Of a DNA stretch of 64,000 nucleotides, positions 34,143 through 43,418 are shown one piece after another. Origin of the DNA: Pseudomonadota bacterium (GTDB taxonomy: Bacteria > Pseudomonadota > Gammaproteobacteria > Burkholderiales > Burkholderiaceae_C); assembly GCA_963205115.1 (NCBI GenBank), contig CAUJHV010000063.1, forward strand, positions 61,054 through 125,053. The letters run 5' to 3'. The notes beneath the pieces were generated by a model, which made no database searches, was not told where the DNA came from, and saw nothing but the letters and a program-made list of their open reading frames with translations. Made by a program: the position numbers and the translations under genes. Each line of letters begins with the position of its first letter. Position 1 is the first letter of the stretch.

Positions 34143-35960
34143 ATGCGAACGACGCTGGATTTCCTGTTGTATGACTGGCTGGACGTGCCGTCGCTGACCG
34201 CACGCCCGCGTTTTGCCGACCATTCGCGCGAGACCTTCGACGCGGTGCTGGACACCTGCCAGCGCATCGCCCGCGAGAAATACGCGCCTTTCAACCGCCT
34301 GGTGGACACCGAGGAGCCGCGCTTCGACGGCGAGAAGGTCATCCTGCCGCAGGCCACGCACGACGCCTGGCAGGCCTACGCCGAAAGCGGCATGCTCAGC
34401 GCCGCGCAGGATGCGGACATCGGCGGCATGCAGCTGCCCTACACGCTGGAATCCGCGGCGAATGCCTTCTTCGCCAAGGCCTCGGTGAGCATCGGTGCGG
34501 GCATGCTGACGGTGGGCAATGCCAATCTGCTGATGGCACACGGCACGCCGGCGCAGAGGCAGGTCTTTGCGCTGACCGAATTCAGCGGTCGCTGGAGCGG
34601 CACGATGTGCCTGAGCGAGCCGCAGGCGGGCTCGTCGCTGTCCGATGTCGCCACGCGCGCCGAGCCGGACGGCGAGGGCGCGCAGGCCGACCCGCTGGGC
34701 CCGCGCTTCCGGCTGCGCGGCAACAAGATGTGGATCTCAGCCGGCGAGCACGAGCTCACCGAGAACATCATCCACCTGGTGCTGGCCAAGATTCCCGGGC
34801 CCGCCGGCAAGCTGGTGCCGGGTGTGAAGGGCATTTCGCTGTTCATCGTGCCCAAGAAGCTGGTGGATGCGCAGGGGCAGCTCACCGGCGAGCGCAACGA
34901 CGTGGCGCTGGCCGGCCTGAACCACAAGTGCGGCTGGCGCGGCACGACCAATACGCTGCTGAATTTTGGTGAAGGGAAGTTCCGTCCCGGCGGCCGCGCG
35001 GGCGCGGTGGGCTACCTCGTCGGGCGCCCCGGCGACGGCCTGCGCTGCATGTTCCACATGATGAACGAGGCGCGTATCGGTGTGGGCCTGGCGGCCACGA
35101 TGCTGGGCATGGCGGGCTACGAAGCCTCGCTGGACTATGCGCGCAACCGGCCGCAGGGCCGCGCGATGGGTCCCGGCGGCAAGGACGCTGCGCAGCCGCA
35201 GATCCCCATCATCCAGCACGCCGACATCAAGCGCATGCTGTTGGCGCAGAAGGCCTATGCCGAAGGCGCGCTGGCGCTGGCGCTGTACAACGCGCGGCTG
35301 GTCGACGAGCAGCACACCGGCGACGAAGCCGCGGCCGGCGAGGCCCGGCTGCTGCTGGAGGTGCTGACGCCCATCGTCAAGAGCTGGCCCAGCGAGTGGT
35401 GCCTGGAAGCCAATTCGCTGGCCATCCAGATCCACGGCGGCTACGGCTACACGCGCGATTTCCCGGTGGAACAGTACTGGCGCGACAACCGCCTGAACAT
35501 GATCCACGAAGGCACGCACGGCATCCAGGGCCTGGACCTGCTGGGCCGCAAGGTGGTGATGGAAGGCGGCGCGGGCCTGAAGGCCCTGGCCACGCGGATC
35601 TCGCAGACGGTGCAGCGCGCCGGGCAGGTGCAGGGCCTGGCCGAACCGGCCACGGCGCTGGCCGAGGCGCTGCAGAAGCTGGGCGCAGCGACCAAGGCGG
35701 CCTGGTCCACCGGCAACCCGGAAGAGGCGCTGGCCAACGCCACACCGTATCTGCAGGCCTTCGGGCATGTGGTGCTGGCGTGGATCTGGCTGGATGTGTC
35801 GCTGTCAGCGAACGACCTGAAGGACGAGGCCCAGCGGGGCGGCAAACTCGCGGCCATGCGCTACTTCTTTGCCTACGAACTGCCGCGCATCGACGCCTGG
35901 CTGGGTGTCGTCAGCCGCCGCGAGGCCGTCTGCCGCGAGATGCCGGAGGCCTGGTTCTGA
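34143..35960 (+). CDS. Acyl-CoA dehydrogenase (approx. 600-aa class)
   Basis: GRWSGTMCLSEPQAGSSLSDVATRAEPDG...GNKMWISAGEHELTENIIHLVLAKI...ANSLAIQIHGGYGYTRDFPVEQYWRDNRLNMIHEGTHGIQ. Confidence 0.95.
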   Translation: MRTTLDFLLYDWLDVPSLTARPRFADHSRETFDAVLDTCQRIAREKYAPFNRLVDTEEPRFDGEKVILPQATHDAWQAYAESGMLSAAQDADIGGMQLPYTLESAANAFFAKASVSIGAGMLTVGNANLLMAHGTPAQRQVFALTEFSGRWSGTMCLSEPQAGSSLSDVATRAEPDGEGAQADPLGPRFRLRGNKMWISAGEHELTENIIHLVLAKIPGPAGKLVPGVKGISLFIVPKKLVDAQGQLTGERNDVALAGLNHKCGWRGTTNTLLNFGEGKFRPGGRAGAVGYLVGRPGDGLRCMFHMMNEARIGVGLAATMLGMAGYEASLDYARNRPQGRAMGPGGKDAAQPQIPIIQHADIKRMLLAQKAYAEGALALALYNARLVDEQHTGDEAAAGEARLLLEVLTPIVKSWPSEWCLEANSLAIQIHGGYGYTRDFPVEQYWRDNRLNMIHEGTHGIQGLDLLGRKVVMEGGAGLKALATRISQTVQRAGQVQGLAEPATALAEALQKLGAATKAAWSTGNPEEALANATPYLQAFGHVVLAWIWLDVSLSANDLKDEAQRGGKLAAMRYFFAYELPRIDAWLGVVSRREAVCREMPEAWF

Positions 35961-36009
35961 TGGGCAGCCGTTCGAACACCGCCTTCACGATGACCGCAGG
36001 AGAGACGGC

Positions 36010-37509
36010 ATGAGCCGTTCGGACGCGTCCAGCGACGAATGCCGCGGTGCGGCGCCCGAAGTCGCTCCCGTGACGCCTGGGCGTCGCCTGAGCCGCCGCG
36101 CCGGCCTGCTGCTGGGCGTGGCGGCGCTGGCGCTGGGCGCCGGCTGCGCGTCCTGGCGACCGGATGTTGCGCAGGCTGCGGCGCCTGCTCAGGCCGCGCC
36201 GGCCCCGGCGAAGACGCTGCCGCCGCCCATCGTCTTCGTGCACGGCAACGGTGATTCGGCCGCGCTGTGGACCACGACACTGTGGCGCTTCGAATCCAAC
36301 GGCTGGCCGCGCGAGCGGCTGCACGCGCTGGACCTGCCGTACCCGCTGGCGCGCGATGCCGACGACAAGCCGCAGCCCGGCCGCACGTCCGCGCAAGAAC
36401 ACATGCAAGCGTTGTCGGCGCTGGTCGAGCAGGTGATCGCGACCAGCGGTGCGCCGCAGGTGGTGCTGATCGGCAATTCGCGTGGCGGCAATGCCATCCG
36501 CCACTACATCGCCAACGGCGGCGGTGCGGCCAAGGTGTCGCACGCCATCCTGGGCGGGACGCCGAACCACGGCGTGTGGTCCAACCCCGGGTTCCGGCCG
36601 ACGAATGAATTCAATGGCGCCGGCCCCTTCCTCACGGCCTTGAACAACCAGGGCGGCCCGGGCATCGAGATCACGCCGGGGCCGCAATGGATGACGGTGC
36701 GCAGCGACGACAACGACAAGTTTGCGCAGCCCGACGGCCTGTGGATCGGGGCCAAGGGCACGCCGACGAACGTCACATTCGCGGGACCTGAACTGCGCGG
36801 CGCGCTCAACGTGGTGCTGCCGGGCATCGACCACCGCGAGACCTCGTACGGCCCGCAAGCCTTTGCCGCGACTTATCGTTTCCTCACGGGGCGCGAGCCG
36901 GCGACCACGCAGCCGCTGGCGCAGACGCCGGTGGTGCTGGACGGCAAGCTCACCGGGCAGGGCCTGGACAACGATCCCGCCAAGGGCAGTTTTTCGACGA
37001 ATCTGCCGCTGCGCGGTGCGACGCTGGAGGTCTTCGCGACCGATGCCGCCACAGGCGAGCGCCTGGGCGCAGCGCTGCTGCGCAAGACCGTGGGCGAGGA
37101 CGGGCGATGGGGCCCGCTGCGCACCGATGAAAAAACGCCGCTGGAATTTGTCATCAGCGCGCCGGGTTATGCGACGACGCACATCTACCGCTCGCCCTTT
37201 GCGCGATCGTCGGATCTGGTGCACCTGCGCGCCGAGCGCCTGGCCGATGCCGACAAGGACGCTGGCGCGGTGGTCACGCTGGTGCGCCCGCGCGGCTATT
37301 TCGGCCTGCCGCGCGACCGCATCGCCTTCGACGGCCAGAACCCCGCGCCGGGCATTCCTGCGGGCGTGGCCGGCGTGGCCTCGTCGAAGCTCAAGCTGCC
37401 GCCGGGGCCGCAGCGGCCCGTGGCCGCGGAATTCAACGGCGAGCGCCTGGTCGGCCGGAACTGGCCCGCGGGCGAGGGCCACGTCGTACTCCTCGAACTG
37501 ATGTACTGA
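36010..37509 (+). CDS. Exported alpha/beta hydrolase (lipase-like) with Tat-like signal and C-terminal beta domain
   Basis: RRLSRRAGLLLGVAALALGAGCAS; IVFVHGNGDSAALWTTTLWRFE; VLIGNSRGGNAIRHYI. Confidence 0.8.
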   Translation: MSRSDASSDECRGAAPEVAPVTPGRRLSRRAGLLLGVAALALGAGCASWRPDVAQAAAPAQAAPAPAKTLPPPIVFVHGNGDSAALWTTTLWRFESNGWPRERLHALDLPYPLARDADDKPQPGRTSAQEHMQALSALVEQVIATSGAPQVVLIGNSRGGNAIRHYIANGGGAAKVSHAILGGTPNHGVWSNPGFRPTNEFNGAGPFLTALNNQGGPGIEITPGPQWMTVRSDDNDKFAQPDGLWIGAKGTPTNVTFAGPELRGALNVVLPGIDHRETSYGPQAFAATYRFLTGREPATTQPLAQTPVVLDGKLTGQGLDNDPAKGSFSTNLPLRGATLEVFATDAATGERLGAALLRKTVGEDGRWGPLRTDEKTPLEFVISAPGYATTHIYRSPFARSSDLVHLRAERLADADKDAGAVVTLVRPRGYFGLPRDRIAFDGQNPAPGIPAGVAGVASSKLKLPPGPQRPVAAEFNGERLVGRNWPAGEGHVVLLELMY

Positions 37510-37544
37510 ACGTCCTTCACAACCACACGCAACGGAGACTGGCG

Positions 37545-38336
37545 ATGAGCACCCCTGTCATGAAGCTTTTTGACCTGAGCGGCCAGGTCGCCCTGGTCAC
37601 CGGCGGCTCGCGCGGCCTGGGCCTGCAGCTGGCCGAGGCGCTGGGCGAAGCCGGCGCGAAGGTCATGCTGACCGCGCGCAAGACCAATGAGCTGGAAGAG
37701 GCCGTGGCGGAGCTGCAGGCCAAGGGCATCGACGCGCGCTGGGTGGCCGCCGATTCCAGCGACCCCGAGCAGATCCGCAAGGTCGTCGACGAGACCGTGC
37801 AGCGCGTGGGGCCGATCGACATCCTCATCAACAACGCCGGTGCCACCTGGGGCGCGCCGGCCGAGGACCATCCGCTGGACGCCTGGGACAAGGTGATGAA
37901 CCTCAACGTGCGCAGCCTGTTCCTGTACGCGCAGGCGGTGGCCAAGTCCGGCATGCTGGCGCGGGGACGCGGACGCATCGTCAACGTGGCTTCCATCGCC
38001 GGCCTGGCGGGATCGGCCGACGTCAAGTTCGTCGCCTATGCCACCAGCAAGTCGGCCGCCATCAACCTCACGCGGCAGCTGGCGGCCGAGTGGGGGCCCA
38101 GCGGCATCACCGTCAATGCGCTGGCGCCGGGCTTCTTCCCCAGCAAGATGACACGCGGCACGCTGCAGGCGATGGGCGTGGACAAGCTCTCCGCGCACGC
38201 CCCGCTGCGGCGCATCGGTGACGACGACGACCTCAAGGGCGCCGTGCTGCTGTTTGCCAGCGCTGCCGGCAAACACATCACCGGCCAGGTGCTGGCCGTG
38301 GACGGTGGCGTCAGCGCCGTGCACAGCGGCGCCTGA
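37545..38336 (+). CDS. SDR family oxidoreductase
   Basis: VALVTGGSRGLGLQLAEALGEAG...ILINNAGATWG...YATSKSAAINLTRQLA. Confidence 0.94.
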   Translation: MSTPVMKLFDLSGQVALVTGGSRGLGLQLAEALGEAGAKVMLTARKTNELEEAVAELQAKGIDARWVAADSSDPEQIRKVVDETVQRVGPIDILINNAGATWGAPAEDHPLDAWDKVMNLNVRSLFLYAQAVAKSGMLARGRGRIVNVASIAGLAGSADVKFVAYATSKSAAINLTRQLAAEWGPSGITVNALAPGFFPSKMTRGTLQAMGVDKLSAHAPLRRIGDDDDLKGAVLLFASAAGKHITGQVLAVDGGVSAVHSGA

Positions 38337-38369
38337 AGCCACTCGACCCTGCCATCACGAGCGACGCCG

Positions 38370-38813
38370 ATGAAATTTCTCGCCCACATTCCCTTTGTCG
38401 AACACCTCGGCTTCGAGCTGCTGATGATGGAAGCCGGCCGCGCCGAGGTGGCGGTGGAGCTCAAGTCCGAACTCACGAACCACTGGGACGTGGCGCACGG
38501 CGGCCTGCTGATGACGCTGCTGGACGTGGCGATGGCCCACGCGGCGCGTGCACCACTGGTGGCCGGCGGCACGCCCTTTGCCGGCGTGGTGACCATCGAG
38601 ATGAAGACGAGTTTCATGCGCCCGGGCCTGGGACGGCTGGTCGCTCACGGTCAGCTGCTGACACGCACCGCCACGATGGCCTTCACCGAAGGCCGCGTGA
38701 TCGACACCCATGGCGACATGGTCACCCACGCCACGGGTACCTTCAAGTACATGCACGGCCTGCCCGTCGGACCCGACGGGCGCCGCATCAACCGCATCGA
38801 CGGCACCGATTGA
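38370..38813 (+). CDS. PaaI-family hotdog thioesterase
   Basis: HWDVAHGGLLMTLLDVAMAHAARAP...VTIEMKTSFMRPG. Confidence 0.9.
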   Translation: MKFLAHIPFVEHLGFELLMMEAGRAEVAVELKSELTNHWDVAHGGLLMTLLDVAMAHAARAPLVAGGTPFAGVVTIEMKTSFMRPGLGRLVAHGQLLTRTATMAFTEGRVIDTHGDMVTHATGTFKYMHGLPVGPDGRRINRIDGTD

Positions 38814-38845
38814 TCGGCCCGCCGCGGACCACACGGAGAGACACC

Positions 38846-39862
38846 ATGACGATGAATGCCCAGATCCTGCTCGCTTCGCGCCCCACGGGCGAAGCCACGG
38901 CCGACAACTTTCGCCTCGTGCAGACGCCGGTGCCCGAGCCGGCTGACGGCCAGGTGCTCGTGCGCCACCACTACCTGAGCCTGGACCCGTACATGCGCGG
39001 GCGCATGAACGACGCCAAGAGCTACGCGCAGCCGCAGCCGCTGGACAGCGTGATGATCGGCGGCACGGTGGGCGAGGTCGTGGCCTCGAAGCACCCGGGC
39101 TTTGCCGCCGGCGACAAGGTCGTCGGCATGGGCGGCTGGCAGCAGTATTCGCTGGTGGACGGCGGCGCGGCCGGCATGCTGCGCAAGGTCGACACCACGC
39201 ACATCCCGCTGTCGGCCTACCTCGGCTCGGTGGGCATGCCCGGCGCGACCGCCTGGTACGGCCTCACGCAGATCATCGCGCCCAAGGCCGGCGAGACCGT
39301 GGTGGTCAGCGCGGCCAGCGGTGCGGTGGGCAGCGTGGTCGGCCAGCTGGCCAAGGCACGTGGCTGCCGCGCCGTGGGCCTGGCCGGCGGTCCGGACAAG
39401 TGCCGCTACGTGGTCGAAGAACTCGGCTTCGACGCCTGCATCGACTACAAGGCCCACGGCGACCTGAAGTCGCTGCTGAAGGCGCTGAAGGAGGCCTGCC
39501 CGAACGGCATCGACGGCTACTTCGAAAACGTCGGCGGCCTGATCCTGGACGCCGTGATGCTGCGCATGAATGCGTTCGGCCGCATCGCGTTCTGCGGCAT
39601 GATTGCGGGGTACGACGGCGTGCCCATCCCCATGGCCAATCCCTCGCTCATCCTGGTGTCGCGACTGAAGCTCGAAGGCTTCATCGTCAGCGAGCACATG
39701 GAGCTGTGGCCGCAGGCACTCAAGGAGCTGGGCACGATGGTGGCCACCGGCAAGCTGAAATTCCGCGAGAGCGTGGCCCAGGGCATCGAACAGGCGCCCG
39801 AGGCCTTCATCGGCCTGCTCAAGGGCCGCAATTTCGGCAAACAGCTCGTGAAGCTGATCTGA
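38846..39862 (+). CDS. NADP-dependent oxidoreductase (MDR/zinc-independent quinone oxidoreductase-like)
   Basis: LVRHHYLSLDPYMRGRMND...VVVSAASGAVGSVVGQLAKARGCRAVGLAGG. Confidence 0.94.
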   Translation: MTMNAQILLASRPTGEATADNFRLVQTPVPEPADGQVLVRHHYLSLDPYMRGRMNDAKSYAQPQPLDSVMIGGTVGEVVASKHPGFAAGDKVVGMGGWQQYSLVDGGAAGMLRKVDTTHIPLSAYLGSVGMPGATAWYGLTQIIAPKAGETVVVSAASGAVGSVVGQLAKARGCRAVGLAGGPDKCRYVVEELGFDACIDYKAHGDLKSLLKALKEACPNGIDGYFENVGGLILDAVMLRMNAFGRIAFCGMIAGYDGVPIPMANPSLILVSRLKLEGFIVSEHMELWPQALKELGTMVATGKLKFRESVAQGIEQAPEAFIGLLKGRNFGKQLVKLI

Positions 39863-39934
39863 AGAAGCCGCCGATGACGGGGACGCACGCACCGGACCGG
39901 ATCAACGGGTCCACAGGCGCGTGCGTCATGCCCC

Positions 39935-40444
39935 ATGGATGAGATCAGCACCCCCGACGTCCGCTGGCAGTTTGCGCGCTTCGAGGATCTCGGCGTGCGC
40001 AACCTCTATGACGCGCTGCAGCTGCGCTGCCGCGTCTTCATCCTCGAGCAGGGGCCGTACCTCGATCCCGATGGCTGGGACGAGCTCAGCTGGCACCTGC
40101 TGGGCCGCGACGCCGCCAGTGGCGAACTGCTGGCCTACCTGCGCATCGTGGACCCGGGCGTGCGCTTTGCCGAGCCTTCCATCGGCCGCGTGATCACCTC
40201 CGCCGCGGTGCGCGGCACGGGGCTGGGGCGCGTCCTGATGCAGGAAGGCCTGGATCTGCTGGCAAAGGTCTGGCCCGGCCAGGCCTGCCGCATCAGCGCG
40301 CAGGCGCATCTGGTGCGCTTTTACAGCGGCTTCGGTTTTGGCGCCGTCGGCGAGCCCTACGAAGAAGACCTGATTCCCCATCTGGAAATGCTGCGGCCGC
40401 CCGGCCCGCAAATGCTGCGGCCGCCCGGCCCGCACACCGCCTGA
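39935..40444 (+). CDS. GNAT family N-acetyltransferase (ElaA-like)
   Basis: NLYDALQLRCRVFILEQGPYLDPDGWDELSWHLLG...VRGTGLGRVLMQEGL. Confidence 0.9.
   Translation: MDEISTPDVRWQFARFEDLGVRNLYDALQLRCRVFILEQGPYLDPDGWDELSWHLLGRDAASGELLAYLRIVDPGVRFAEPSIGRVITSAAVRGTGLGRVLMQEGLDLLAKVWPGQACRISAQAHLVRFYSGFGFGAVGEPYEEDLIPHLEMLRPPGPQMLRPPGPHTA
40386..40433 (+). repeat. Perfect 24-bp tandem duplication at the 3' end of the GNAT gene
   Basis: aaatgctgcggccgcccggcccgc at 40386-40409 and 40410-40433; encodes (MLRPPGPQ)(MLRPPGPH). Confidence 0.92.
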
Positions 40445-40523
40445 AGGTCCGGCCGCCGGCGGCGCGCCGGCATTTCCATCGACAGACACCCCATTCAACC
40501 GAGACACCCACGGAGAGCTTTCC

Positions 40524-41444
40524 ATGAGCAGCCACGCGCAATCTTCCGGCGGCATCGCCGTCATCACCGGCGCCGGTTCCGGCTTTGGCCTGGAGGCCTG
40601 CCGCATCGCCGCCGCGCGCGGCATGCACGTCGCCATGGCCGACGTGCAAACCGATGCGCTGGACAAGGCTGCGGCCGAAATCCGCGCCACCGGCGTGCAG
40701 GTGCTGGCGCAGCGCGTGGACGTCTCCAGCGCCGAGCAGATGCAGGCCCTGGCCGATGCCGTGCAGCAGCGCTTCGGCGCGCCGAACTTCGTCTTCAACA
40801 ACGCCGGCGTCGGCGCGGGCGGCCTGATCTGGGAACACACGCTGAAGGATTGGGAGTGGGTCGTCGGCGTCAACCTGATGGGCGTGGCGCACGGGGTGCG
40901 CCTGTTCACGCCGATGATGCTGGCTGCCGCCAAGGCCGACCCCGCCTGGCAGGGCCACATCGTCAACACCGCCAGCATGGCCGGGCTGCTGTGCGCGCCC
41001 AACATGGGCGTCTACAACGTCGTCAAGCACGGCGTGGTGGCGATGAGCGAGACGCTGTACCAGGACCTGGCGCTCGTGACCGACCAGGTGCACGCGCACG
41101 TGCTGTGCCCGTACTTCGTGCCCACCGGCATCCACGCCAGCGAGCGCAACCGACCGGGCGACATGGCTAACGAAGCAGACAAGCCCACACGCAGCCAGCT
41201 CATCGCCCAGGCCATGAGCACCAAGGCCGTGACCAGCGGCAAGGTCAGCGCCGCCGAAGTGGCGCAGTTTGTCTTCGACGCGATGGACGAAAACCGCTTC
41301 TACATCTACAGCCACCCGCGCGCCATCGGCCTGGTGCAGACGCGGCTGGAAGACATCCTGACGCCACGCAACCCGAGTGATCCGTTTGCGACGCGGCCGG
41401 AGGTGGGGGAGAAGTTGCGGGCAGCGTTGCGGGCGGTGGATTGA
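40524..41444 (+). CDS. SDR family oxidoreductase
   Basis: AVITGAGSGFGLEACRIAAARG...FVFNNAGVGAGG...YNVVKHGVVAMSETLYQDL. Confidence 0.93.
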   Translation: MSSHAQSSGGIAVITGAGSGFGLEACRIAAARGMHVAMADVQTDALDKAAAEIRATGVQVLAQRVDVSSAEQMQALADAVQQRFGAPNFVFNNAGVGAGGLIWEHTLKDWEWVVGVNLMGVAHGVRLFTPMMLAAAKADPAWQGHIVNTASMAGLLCAPNMGVYNVVKHGVVAMSETLYQDLALVTDQVHAHVLCPYFVPTGIHASERNRPGDMANEADKPTRSQLIAQAMSTKAVTSGKVSAAEVAQFVFDAMDENRFYIYSHPRAIGLVQTRLEDILTPRNPSDPFATRPEVGEKLRAALRAVD

Positions 41445-41478
41445 ATACGGTCCGCAGAAGGCCTGGATTTCGCCGCCG

Positions 41479-41505
41479 CTAAGTTGGAGCTAAGAGCGGT
41501 CTAAG
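41479..41505. promoter_or_regulatory. Three CTAAG boxes at exact 11-bp spacing (candidate OmpR/PhoB-family response regulator site)
   Basis: CTAAG at 41479, 41490, 41501: ctaagttggagctaagagcggtctaag. Confidence 0.5.
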
Positions 41506-41579
41506 TCGTCCGCGGTGTGATGCGCCATGTCAGCGCGCGCGGGAAACCTTCCCCCGTGCGCCGACCCAGGAGCTGCATC

Positions 41580-42020
41580 ATGTCAACTTGCGTCAAGCGC
41601 GTTCTGGGGGCCTCGTTGCTGGTGGCTGTCACGGCGTCCCAGGCGATTGTCCTGACCAAACCCATTCGCCCGGTGTCACCGCCACTGGGCACGTCACTGC
41701 CGAGCACTGGCGCTGCCGCAGCGCGGGTGACTCCCGAGGCCGGGAAGGCGGTCCCGTCGATCGGGAGCGCGGGCCGGCAGGCCCCTTCCTTGGGCGGTGG
41801 TGCCGGAATCTCCGCATCACCTGCACCGGCCAAGTCCACGCCGCCCGCCGGGTCCACGCCCGGCGGCGCCTCCGGTCAAGGCCAGCTGTCCGTCAGTTTC
41901 GGTTCCTGCGCGGAGTCTCAACGGATCTGTCGATCCAGGACGTGTACGGATTTCGAGCGTTGGCGCATCTGCAATCCCACGGAACCGGGGTTGGACAAGA
42001 AGCCCCGTAGCGCGCCATGA
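41580..42020 (+). CDS. Hypothetical exported Pro/Ser/Ala-rich protein with Cys-containing C-terminus
   Basis: MSTCVKRVLGASLLVAVTASQAIVLTKPIRPVSPPLG... signal-like; C-terminus SFGSCAESQRICRSRTCTDFERWRICNPTEPG. Confidence 0.6.
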   Translation: MSTCVKRVLGASLLVAVTASQAIVLTKPIRPVSPPLGTSLPSTGAAAARVTPEAGKAVPSIGSAGRQAPSLGGGAGISASPAPAKSTPPAGSTPGGASGQGQLSVSFGSCAESQRICRSRTCTDFERWRICNPTEPGLDKKPRSAP

Positions 42021-42090
42021 CCGGTGGGTCCGGACGCGGTGTTCCACCCGAACGAGCGGGCCATTCCAGAATTCGATCGAGAGCGATGTC

Positions 42091-42621
42091 ATGAGCTTTC
42101 AAGTCGCGTGTCTTGCCATCGCCGGCGCATTCCTGGCAGCGGGCTTGCTGGGTGGCGGCCTCCAGTTCCGCGAGTTCGTGGTGCCCGCCATAGGTCCGCG
42201 GATCCGATCGGCCTGCATTGCATTGGGCTTGGCCTTCGCTTCGGGCGGCTTCTACCTGACAGGCCTGGCGCCGATCGCCGACGCCACACCCAAGACGGCG
42301 ATCTTCCGCATCGAAAACCTGCTGAGCGAAGGGCAGATCAGCGAGCACGTGCGCGTCTTCGTCAACAACGAACTCGTGGGCACGGTCTATGTGGACGAGC
42401 GGTTCCGCTCGGCTGCGATGGTGGTTCCGGTCCGCGGAGAGGGGATGCACAGCTACCAGCTCGTGGCGCTGTGCAAGTACCGCGACGCGGATGGGCGTAC
42501 GGTGGAAGCGCGCGGCGTGGCCTCGGGTGCGCTGGATGTCCGGGCCGGATCGACGTACCGGCTGGAAGGAGAGATCGAGGGCACGCGTTGGCAGGCTCTG
42601 ATCTACAAGAAGACGGTCTGA
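42091..42621 (+). CDS. Hypothetical membrane protein
   Basis: MSFQVACLAIAGAFLAAGLLGGGLQFREF...IRSACIALGLAFASGGFYLTGLAP two hydrophobic segments then a soluble domain. Confidence 0.6.
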   Translation: MSFQVACLAIAGAFLAAGLLGGGLQFREFVVPAIGPRIRSACIALGLAFASGGFYLTGLAPIADATPKTAIFRIENLLSEGQISEHVRVFVNNELVGTVYVDERFRSAAMVVPVRGEGMHSYQLVALCKYRDADGRTVEARGVASGALDVRAGSTYRLEGEIEGTRWQALIYKKTV

Positions 42622-42685
42622 CCCGCTGGGGGGTATCAGTCGCCGCGCCCATGCGTCGGGTCGCGGGGTCGGGCACGCCTTGATC

Positions 42686-43312
42686 TCAGTCCGGACCTTC
42701 GTCACGCCGCCCCCACACCAGCAGCAGATTGTTCGCCGGCATCGCCACACGCTCGCGCAGGCCCAGGCCGGCGGCGCGGGCTTCGGCGGCCACGGCGCTG
42801 AATGCGCGGATGCCCCAGTCCGGGTGCCGCGCGCGCAGGTCGGCGTCGAAAGCCAGGTTGCTGGGCGCTGTGGGGACCTCGTCCTCGAGATAAGGCCCGT
42901 AGCTCAGCAGCAGGCCCTGCGGCGCCAGATGGCGTGCGGCGCCGCGCATCAGCGCGCCGGTGCAGATCCACGGCGAGATGTGGATCAGGTTGGCGCAGAA
43001 GATGGCGTCGACCACCGGCGGTAATGCAGCGGGCCAGGGATCGGCGGTGATGTCCAGGTGCAGCGGCTCGCGCACGCGCGGCTGGCCCTCGCACCAGGCG
43101 CGGATGGAGGCCAGGGCGCTGTCGTCGCCATCGGTCGGCTGCCAGTCCCAGCCCGGCAGGCCGGCGCTGAAAGACGCGGCGTGCTGACCCGTGCCGCTGG
43201 CGATTTCCAGCATCAGGCCGCTGGCAGGCAGCAGGCGCTGCAATTGCGCCAGCAGGGGCGGGGCGTTGCGTTCGGCAGCGGGGCTGAAGCGGCGTGCGTC
43301 GGGTGGGGTCAC
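42686..43312 (-). CDS. DUF938 family SAM-dependent methyltransferase (GTG start proposed)
   Basis: RFSPAAERNAPPLLAQLQRLLP...LMLEIASGTGQHAASFSAGLPGWDWQPTDGDD...AIFCANLIHISPW. Confidence 0.88.
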   Translation of the reverse strand: MTPPDARRFSPAAERNAPPLLAQLQRLLPASGLMLEIASGTGQHAASFSAGLPGWDWQPTDGDDSALASIRAWCEGQPRVREPLHLDITADPWPAALPPVVDAIFCANLIHISPWICTGALMRGAARHLAPQGLLLSYGPYLEDEVPTAPSNLAFDADLRARHPDWGIRAFSAVAAEARAAGLGLRERVAMPANNLLLVWGRRDEGPD

Positions 43313-43418
43313 GGTGCAGGTTTGGTGGGGTGTCGGTGATCGCGCGCGCGGCGCGCAGGGTGGCGATGAAGGGCCATCGCGTTGACGGTGGCGATGGCGA
43401 TGGCAATGGCGATAGCCG

